Source of the DNA: an uncultured beta proteobacterium | GTDB taxonomy: Bacteria; Pseudomonadota; Gammaproteobacteria; Burkholderiales; Burkholderiaceae_C | Assembly (NCBI GenBank): GCA_903840825.1 | Contig: CAIMHL010000428.1 | Coordinates: 1 to 5,557 of the forward strand | Direction of reading: 5' to 3' | DNA length: 5,557 nucleotides | Shown: positions 1 through 4,330 of the stretch, piece by piece | Numbering within the stretch: the stretch's first letter is position 1 | Layout: each line of letters starts with the position of its first letter | Translations under genes and position numbers: made by a program | The notes under the pieces: model-generated | What the model was told of the DNA's origin: nothing | Seen by the model: the letters and a program-made list of their open reading frames with translations, nothing else | Database searches by the model: none

Positions 1-165
1 AGCGAATCGGCAAGATGGGTTGGCCGTGCGCTTACCGTCCAAAAGTTTGATTGTTGTGTGTAATTTTTAATTCATACGATGTATATTATGTTAAGTAATA
101 TAAATTAATTGAAGCCTGTTCTGTGAAAATGGCCCCCCCCCGGCAACCGTGTTCATTGACCGGCC
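1..165. other. A+T-rich region beyond ldcA, no supported gene
   Basis: This stretch lies downstream of the ldcA stop codon. Bases 1-60 have gene-like composition, and bases 61-120 are strongly A+T-rich (runs of T, TATATTATG, TAATATAAATTAATT). Bases 131-145 hold a C9 tract flanked by GG on both sides. The plus strand has short open frames running in from the left edge, ending at TAA 61-63 (frame 1), TGA 48-50 (frame 3) and TAA 68-70 (frame 2). Any of them could be the tail of a convergent gene, but 15-23 residues are not enough to identify one. No convincing intrinsic terminator follows ldcA: on the minus strand GGCC near 165 and GGCC near 131 could pair around an imperfect loop before ATTTTC, but the structure is weak. 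No -35/-10 pair stands out. Confidence 0.4.
133..141. repeat. C9 homopolymer tract (G9 on the minus strand)
   Basis: Nine consecutive C residues begin 25 bases beyond the 3' end of ldcA in non-coding sequence. Tracts of this length are prone to slippage in replication and to length errors in sequencing. It is not inside a recognised reading frame, so no on/off switching of a protein is implied. Confidence 0.85.
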
Positions 166-1161
166 TCACTGATGACCCCAAACCAGCATCACGTCTCGCT
201 CCTCAACAGCGAGTTCACACATTGCGCCAACGGGCAGCAGAACTTTGGTCGCTACGTGGCCGTAAGGCAGATTGGTCAGCACCGGCACTTTGACTTGCTG
301 ACGCAACCAATCAACCACGCTGGCCAGTTTGAAACCACGGTCATGAGGCACCAACTTGTAGTCGGTAAATTGCCCAAAAATAATCGCCTTTTGCCGGGCC
401 AGCACGCCTGAATGCAGCAACTGCGTCAGCATGCGCTCAATCCGGTACGGATGCTCCCCCACATCTTCCAAAAATAGCAAGCCACCTTTAACCTCCGGAA
501 AATACGGCGTCCCTAGCAAGGATGTCAAAACGGTCAAGTTACCGCCCCAAAGTGTGGCATTTTTTATAGAAAAAGTACTTCTAGGGCTTACTGGCTGTGC
601 TTGGCCAGCTTCAATAGTTGTAGCATTGGCAGTAGGCTCTCGGAGCTGGCGCCAGCCGGTACCCTCGCCCTGCCCAAAAATCAAATCATCAAAACAGGCT
701 TCCATGATGTCATCAGGCACCAGCACTTGGTCCTTCAGATCGACACCCGGTTTGGGCTTGCCGCCGACACCAAAACCTTCGCACAGCGCCGGGCCGGCCC
801 AGGTGGTTCTACCTGTCTTTGCAAGCACAGCACTTTGAAAAGCAGTGAAATCACTGATACCAACAAAATTCATCTCTTGATCAATGGCTTTGGCGACTGC
901 TTTGTAGTTAATACCCGGCAAGATGCGCGTCAAGCCATATCCACCACGCGAGATCATGGCGATATCGGCACCACTGGCGCAGGCGCGATGAATGGCAGCC
1001 AGGCGCGTGTCATCATCACCGGCAAAACGCTGATGACTTGCCAACGCCGCGTCATCTACCTCCACTTCGTGGCCCAACTGGGTCAAACGCACGATGCCCC
1101 GCTTGAACGCGGCTTTGTCTCGTACAGCGCCTGAGGGCGAATAAATATAAATGTGGCTCAT
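166..1161 (-). CDS. ldcA: LD-carboxypeptidase (muramoyl-tetrapeptide carboxypeptidase), peptidase family S66
   Basis: This 331-residue protein resembles E. coli LdcA along its length. The N-terminal half carries the conserved RGGYG (72-76) and GISDFTA (101-107), with nucleophile Ser103. The C-terminal half carries TLWGGNL (203-209), LEDVGEHPYRIERML (231-245) with Glu232, and the late YGH with His302; these complete the Ser-Glu-His triad of family S66. The family removes the terminal D-Ala from cytoplasmic murein tetrapeptides during cell-wall recycling. There is no signal peptide, which fits the cytoplasm. It is about 27 residues longer than E. coli LdcA; the excess sits at about 174-200 as an A/T/S/P-rich segment joining the two halves. 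The related MccF-type self-immunity peptidases share the fold, but the close LdcA match favours recycling. The start was chosen because MSHIYIYSPSG matches the family N-terminus. No clear Shine-Dalgarno precedes it; the leader is a hairpin and a T6 tract. Confidence 0.93.
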   Translation of the reverse strand: MSHIYIYSPSGAVRDKAAFKRGIVRLTQLGHEVEVDDAALASHQRFAGDDDTRLAAIHRACASGADIAMISRGGYGLTRILPGINYKAVAKAIDQEMNFVGISDFTAFQSAVLAKTGRTTWAGPALCEGFGVGGKPKPGVDLKDQVLVPDDIMEACFDDLIFGQGEGTGWRQLREPTANATTIEAGQAQPVSPRSTFSIKNATLWGGNLTVLTSLLGTPYFPEVKGGLLFLEDVGEHPYRIERMLTQLLHSGVLARQKAIIFGQFTDYKLVPHDRGFKLASVVDWLRQQVKVPVLTNLPYGHVATKVLLPVGAMCELAVEERDVMLVWGHQ

Positions 1162-1190
1162 AAAAAATTAATTGGGTCAGATTCCAATTA
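1162..1190 (-). terminator. Hairpin followed by T6 between the dehalogenase stop and ldcA start
   Basis: On the minus strand TAATTGG (1190-1184) and CCAATTA (1175-1169) form a perfect 7-bp stem around an 8-base loop. One A and six T (1167-1162) follow, directly abutting the ldcA ATG. This is the shape of an intrinsic terminator, but the stem has only two G:C pairs, so it may be weak. It also occupies the place where the ldcA ribosome-binding site should be. It could attenuate read-through from tadA/dehalogenase into ldcA, or it could be a copy of a dispersed repeat. The geometry is seen; the function is inferred. Confidence 0.4.
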
Positions 1191-1195
1191 TCGGC

Positions 1196-2113
1196 TCATG
1201 CCTTGTTTTGAAAGAACTGCAACGCCCGCTGTGCAATCGGTTCGCCGTGCTCCTGTACAAAGTGACCGGCCTGAGGCAAAAGCATGACTTCGCTGCAGCC
1301 ACGAATCTGGTTTTGCAAGGCGCGCATGACCGGCTCGCCCAGTACCGGGTCTTGTTGGCCAATGGCCATCAACGTCTGGCCAGCCCAATCATGCTGCCAA
1401 AAAGCCTGAGCGCGGCGCGACACAGCGGCACCCGGCGAATCGGCAAATTCGGGCACCATGGGCGGAAAGGCGCGCAACGCTGCGCGGTGTCCCCTGTCTG
1501 GGAACGGGGCGTTGTAGGCCTGCCACTCGGGCTCCGCCATCTGAGCGTTGCCCCGGGCAAACAGGCGGCCCACGTCAAATTCAGAGTTCTTGTCACACCA
1601 CTGGCGCCAGGCCAAAAAGCCTGCCGACAAGGGCGTCTCGCCCGTAGCCAGCGTGGTGTTCATCACCAGCAGACCCCGGTAGCGCTGGGGCGCATCCATA
1701 GGCAGGGTCAGGCCCAAAATGCCGCCCCAGTCTTGCACCACCAACACCACATTGCGCAAGTCCAGGCGTTCCACCAGTTCAAGCAGCACCTGGCGGTGAA
1801 AGTCAAAGTTATGAAACCCGTCTTTTTTGGGCTTGTCACTCTTGCCAAAACCAATCAAATCGGGCGCTACAACGCGATGCCCTGCCCCGGCAAAGACGGG
1901 AATCATCTTGCGGTACAGATAGCTCCAGGCCGGGTTACCGTGCAAACACAGGTAGGTGGTGTGTCCATCTGCGGGCCCCAGGTCCAGGTAGTGCAGGCGC
2001 AAACCGCCCAGTGCGGGTAAATCGCTCAGGTAATGGGGCTGCCAGGGGAAGTCGGGCACATCGGCAAAAAAGGCATCAGGCGTGCGCAGGGCGTCGTCGC
2101 GGACAGGGTTCAT
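1196..2113 (-). CDS. Class I (DhlA-type) haloalkane dehalogenase, internal start within the tadA frame
   Basis: Starting at Met151 of the long frame gives a 305-residue alpha/beta-hydrolase, close to the 310 of Xanthobacter DhlA, and the first residues line up with the DhlA N-terminus (LRTPDAFF against IRTPDQRF). In standalone numbering: oxyanion-loop HGNP (58-61), nucleophile Asp128 in VVQDWGG with halide-binding Trp129, cap-domain Trp169 (matching DhlA Trp175), acid Asp255 in IGQQDPVLG and base His284 in QAGHFVQE. The set fits hydrolysis of a carbon-halogen bond to alcohol and halide in the cytoplasm. DhlA has Glu at the HGxP position; this protein has Asn, as in class II enzymes. The cap lacks the roughly 11-residue repeat-bearing insertion of DhlA. 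The natural substrate is unknown, and activity on another ester or epoxide is possible though the Asp nucleophile argues against a simple esterase. A strong GGAGG six bases before the ATG supports this start. Confidence 0.8.
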   Translation of the reverse strand: MNPVRDDALRTPDAFFADVPDFPWQPHYLSDLPALGGLRLHYLDLGPADGHTTYLCLHGNPAWSYLYRKMIPVFAGAGHRVVAPDLIGFGKSDKPKKDGFHNFDFHRQVLLELVERLDLRNVVLVVQDWGGILGLTLPMDAPQRYRGLLVMNTTLATGETPLSAGFLAWRQWCDKNSEFDVGRLFARGNAQMAEPEWQAYNAPFPDRGHRAALRAFPPMVPEFADSPGAAVSRRAQAFWQHDWAGQTLMAIGQQDPVLGEPVMRALQNQIRGCSEVMLLPQAGHFVQEHGEPIAQRALQFFQNKA

Positions 2114-2563
2114 GTTCAACCTCCGGGGTTTGAAGAAGTCTTGCAGCAGAGAGGCACAGTCAGCAGCAAGCACGCCGCCCTGCACTTGCGTTTGGTGGTT
2201 AAGGGCGTCTTGGGCAAAAAGATTGAGCACGGAGCCCGCTGCTCCCGTGCGCGGGTCGCTCGCGCCAAACACCACGCGCTTGAGCCGCGCGTGCAACATG
2301 GCGCCGCTGCACATGGCGCAGGGCTCCAGCGTGACAAACAACTCACACCCGTCCAGTCGGTAGTTGCCCAGCTCTAGTGCCGCCGCGCGCAAGGCCACGA
2401 TTTCTGCATGAGCCGTGGGGTCGTGTTGGCCAATCGGGGCGTTGCGCCCGGTGGCGATCAACACCCCGTCTTTGACTACCACGGCACCGACCGGCACCTC
2501 GCCCTGCTCCATCGCAAGTCGCGCTTGCTGGAGCGCAAAACCCATGAAATCGGAATCGGTCAT
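1196..2563 (-). CDS. tadA: tRNA adenosine(34) deaminase TadA continuing in frame into a haloalkane dehalogenase
   Basis: This is a single 455-residue open frame with two complete domains. Residues 1-150 are TadA: zinc ligand His52 and catalytic Glu54 in AHAEI, zinc ligands Cys82 and Cys85 in PCAMC, and the typical helical end FFKPRR (143-148). TadA converts A34 to inosine in tRNA-Arg(ACG), normally an essential reaction. Residues 151-455 are a full-length class I haloalkane dehalogenase with no linker in between. Bacterial TadA is usually a separate protein of about 150-170 residues, so the junction falls exactly where it would normally end. The start ATG shares ATGA with the stop of the PaiB gene (2563-2560) and has no good Shine-Dalgarno, so it is probably translated by coupling. 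The C-terminal part can also start internally at Met151 (separate entry). The alternatives are a true bifunctional fusion, two genes sharing a frame, or a lost stop from a base error. The conserved RR at 147-148 supports the frame as read. Confidence 0.88.
   Translation of the reverse strand: MTDSDFMGFALQQARLAMEQGEVPVGAVVVKDGVLIATGRNAPIGQHDPTAHAEIVALRAAALELGNYRLDGCELFVTLEPCAMCSGAMLHARLKRVVFGASDPRTGAAGSVLNLFAQDALNHQTQVQGGVLAADCASLLQDFFKPRRLNMNPVRDDALRTPDAFFADVPDFPWQPHYLSDLPALGGLRLHYLDLGPADGHTTYLCLHGNPAWSYLYRKMIPVFAGAGHRVVAPDLIGFGKSDKPKKDGFHNFDFHRQVLLELVERLDLRNVVLVVQDWGGILGLTLPMDAPQRYRGLLVMNTTLATGETPLSAGFLAWRQWCDKNSEFDVGRLFARGNAQMAEPEWQAYNAPFPDRGHRAALRAFPPMVPEFADSPGAAVSRRAQAFWQHDWAGQTLMAIGQQDPVLGEPVMRALQNQIRGCSEVMLLPQAGHFVQEHGEPIAQRALQFFQNKA
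2113..2124 (-). promoter_or_regulatory. Internal Shine-Dalgarno and start codon for the dehalogenase
   Basis: On the minus strand GGAGG (2124-2120) is followed by the six bases TTGAAC, then ATG ending at 2111. Both sequence and spacing are near ideal and much better than at tadA, paiB or ldcA. The GGAGG is formed by codons 147-148 (CGG AGG, Arg-Arg) of the TadA domain. The adjacent ATG is exactly where the homology to DhlA begins. This supports separate translation of the dehalogenase from the same mRNA. Confidence 0.75.
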
Positions 2564-3195
2564 GTCTGGCTTGTGGGCTTACCGGTCATCCCCAAACGGT
2601 CCATCCAGCGAACCAGAGACTGCTCGTTTTCACCGCCACAGGCGTAAAGTGCTTTTGTAGTTTCTGTCGCTTCCGGGCGATGCTGGTTGAGTTTCAATTT
2701 GCACTGAACTTCCGATATCGTCAGCTCGAAACCCACAATACCGGCCAGCATTTTCAGCTGGTAATCTTCGCCTAAGCTGCGCCACTGGGCGGCATAGGCG
2801 GGCTCATGCTCGCCAATCAGCATTTTTAACAAGTCATCTTTTTCCATCGGATCTTCCACCAAACGAGCGCTGACCTTGCAGTGAACCGCGAGATAGTTCC
2901 AGGTAGGCACGCGGGTCAAATCAGGATACACGCGGGGCGACAAGTAGGCATGTGGCCCCAAAAAAGTCACCAAGGCTTGAGGCCGTTTTGACAAATAACG
3001 CCAGTGTGGATTGGGTTTGGCGACATGTCCCCAAAGTACCAACCCAGACTCCCGCACTTCAAGATGAAGCGGAATATGGCTAACAAACGGAAAGCTTGCA
3101 TCGTCTACGCTGATCAAACTGGCAAACGGGTGTTGCCTCATCAAGTCAATGGCGTCTGAATTGTTTTTTGAATTGAACTGCTGGGGTAAATACAT
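2560..3195 (-). CDS. PaiB-family FMN-binding protein (putative negative transcriptional regulator)
   Basis: This 211-residue protein has the PaiB family signature throughout: N-terminal MYLPQQF, NPHWRYL (62-68), FLGPHAYLSP (78-87), VPTWNYLAVH (96-105) and MLAGIVGFELTISEVQCKLKLNQ (149-171, split here as LAGIVGFEL and KLKLNQ). The fold is a split-barrel flavin-binding domain. Bacillus subtilis PaiB was described as a repressor of protease and sporulation genes together with the acetyltransferase PaiA. No paiA-like gene is visible here and no helix-turn-helix is evident, so a redox or FMN-binding role is as likely as repression. Family members are mostly about 200-210 residues, so it is full length. 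Its TGA overlaps the tadA ATG by four bases, indicating coupling and one operon. The start matches the family N-terminus; the upstream AAAAGTGAAAACACAAC has no clear Shine-Dalgarno. Confidence 0.9.
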   Translation of the reverse strand: MYLPQQFNSKNNSDAIDLMRQHPFASLISVDDASFPFVSHIPLHLEVRESGLVLWGHVAKPNPHWRYLSKRPQALVTFLGPHAYLSPRVYPDLTRVPTWNYLAVHCKVSARLVEDPMEKDDLLKMLIGEHEPAYAAQWRSLGEDYQLKMLAGIVGFELTISEVQCKLKLNQHRPEATETTKALYACGGENEQSLVRWMDRLGMTGKPTSQT

Positions 3196-3229
3196 GTTGT
3201 GTTTTCACTTTTCAGACGCCTTGAGTCCG

Positions 3230-3251
3230 GCGCGTTACAGCACTGTAGCGC
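3230..3251. promoter_or_regulatory. Dyad between the dipeptidase gene and the PaiB gene
   Basis: The plus strand reads GCGC-GT-TACAG-CA-CTGTA-GCGC. TACAG/CTGTA is a perfect 5-bp pair about a 2-base centre, with flanking GCGC arms offset by two unpaired bases on one side. It sits 35 bases upstream of the PaiB start and 29 bases after the dipeptidase stop. There is no T-tract after it on the minus strand, so it does not look like an intrinsic terminator for the dipeptidase gene. The two-base centre makes an operator for a dimeric regulator more natural than a stable hairpin. The arms are unlike the LexA CTG-N10-CAG form. Function is inferred from symmetry and place only. Confidence 0.3.
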
Positions 3252-3280
3252 TTATTCCAGTTTAATAGTCACCGGCAGGC

Positions 3281-4330
3281 CTACCGCAACACGGCTTTGA
3301 GCAAACGGGCATAGTTTTCTCCAGCCACTTTTCGAACCGTGGTCTCGGGCATATTGCTGGCAAGCATCAAGTTGACGACCTCACGAAGTCCTGAATAAGC
3401 CTCCATCATCGTGTGGGCGGGGGCCAGACCTTGCATGTCCGAACCGAATGCCACATGGTCTTCGCCCAGCTCGGCGACCGCCTCGCCTAACGCAGCGACA
3501 TAAGCATTCGGATCTTTGAAATTGAATCGACTTGGCCAAATACCAATCAAGCCACCGCGCTGAGCGATGACCTTGGCGTTGGCAAGGCTTACGCTCATGA
3601 TGTGATTGCTACGGCTCCTCCAGTCAGTCGCCTGGGGTGTGATCGCGCTATGTGACCACAGCATGGGCTGCTTGGATACCTCAAGGGCCTGCGCTACCGC
3701 TTGGTCTGTAGAGTGGGCCAGATCGATCACGATACCCAGTTGGTTGCAACGCAAGATGGTCTCGCGCCCCAACGCACTGAGCCCCCCGATTTTGGGTGCA
3801 GCGGTGCGAATATCCAGTAGGTCACCTTCGAGAAAGTGTCCAAGACCAACTTGTCTGACCCCTTGGGCGTACACCACATCTAGGTAGTTTGGATCGCCGC
3901 CGAGAAAATGAGCACCTTCCGTTGAAAGCACAATGTGAAGTTGCCCCTTCAACGCCAAATTGACATCTTCAGCGCTGCGAACCAGACGCAGATTTTCGCC
4001 ACTGATGCGCCTTTGCATGCCGCCCAACATGCGCTGATACGCTTCACGCAGTTGGTCTACGGTGGGTTTGAAATTTACCAGAATCTCACCGCTGGGCTGG
4101 CGCTGCAGAAATGGGCCGTCAGATACCAACGCCCATGAAATCAGGCTCACGCCTGCATCAGATAAATCACACCGCATACAAATGGCAGGGCCCATGCGCA
4201 AAGCAACGTGCGAGTGCGTGTCGGAGATCAAGATATCACCCGCCTTCGCAAGCGGAAGCGCAAAAGCGCCCAGGCTCGCCAGGAGTCCCCCTAAGAAGCT
4301 ACGTCTTTCGCTAAGGGACTGCTTTCGCAT
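3281..4330 (-). CDS. Tat-exported M19 (renal/membrane dipeptidase-like) metallohydrolase
   Basis: This 349-residue protein belongs to peptidase family M19. The N-terminus is a twin-arginine signal: ERRSFLGG with Arg9-Arg10, a hydrophobic stretch at about 11-28, and an A-K-A cleavage site giving a mature start near Gly31. It should therefore be exported folded to the periplasm. Metal-site residues in order: DTHSH (37-41), Glu138 in STEGAHFLGG, His206 in DLAHS, His227 in WSHS, Asp298 in FGSDMQG. Their spacing follows renal dipeptidase (Glu125, His198, His219, Asp288). The first motif is His-x-His, whereas the family normally has His-x-Asp. M19 enzymes cleave dipeptides, including D-amino acid and beta-lactam-like ones; the substrate here is unknown. 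The chosen start at 4330 makes TAATG with the guaA stop and has GGGAG just upstream, although very close. Another ATG nine bases earlier (4339) would overlap guaA by ten bases. It is probably co-transcribed with guaA. Confidence 0.88.
   Translation of the reverse strand: MRKQSLSERRSFLGGLLASLGAFALPLAKAGDILISDTHSHVALRMGPAICMRCDLSDAGVSLISWALVSDGPFLQRQPSGEILVNFKPTVDQLREAYQRMLGGMQRRISGENLRLVRSAEDVNLALKGQLHIVLSTEGAHFLGGDPNYLDVVYAQGVRQVGLGHFLEGDLLDIRTAAPKIGGLSALGRETILRCNQLGIVIDLAHSTDQAVAQALEVSKQPMLWSHSAITPQATDWRSRSNHIMSVSLANAKVIAQRGGLIGIWPSRFNFKDPNAYVAALGEAVAELGEDHVAFGSDMQGLAPAHTMMEAYSGLREVVNLMLASNMPETTVRKVAGENYARLLKAVLR

Noticed and set aside
47..90. Candidate plus-strand promoter (TTGATT with downstream A+T-rich hexamers)
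   Set aside because: No good -10 hexamer lies 16-18 bases downstream, and no plus-strand gene follows; the signal is explained by A+T richness.
601..1134. Plus-strand open frame (177 codons) opposite ldcA
   Set aside because: It is antisense to ldcA, whose catalytic residues are intact, and its product has no family features.
1435..1446. 12-base sequence gcgaatcggcaa repeated at bases 2-13
   Set aside because: One shared 12-mer is expected about once by chance in a window of this size, and the flanks do not match, so it is not a mobile-element or attachment-site duplication.
1172..2020. Long plus-strand open frame (282 codons) opposite the dehalogenase
   Set aside because: It lies wholly antisense to a well-supported gene, its product has no recognisable motif and is rich in Gln/His/Arg as expected of an antisense frame, and it has no ribosome-binding site.
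3230..3251. Reading the dyad as an intrinsic terminator of the dipeptidase gene
   Set aside because: No T-tract follows on the minus strand and the two-base centre is too tight for a simple hairpin loop.
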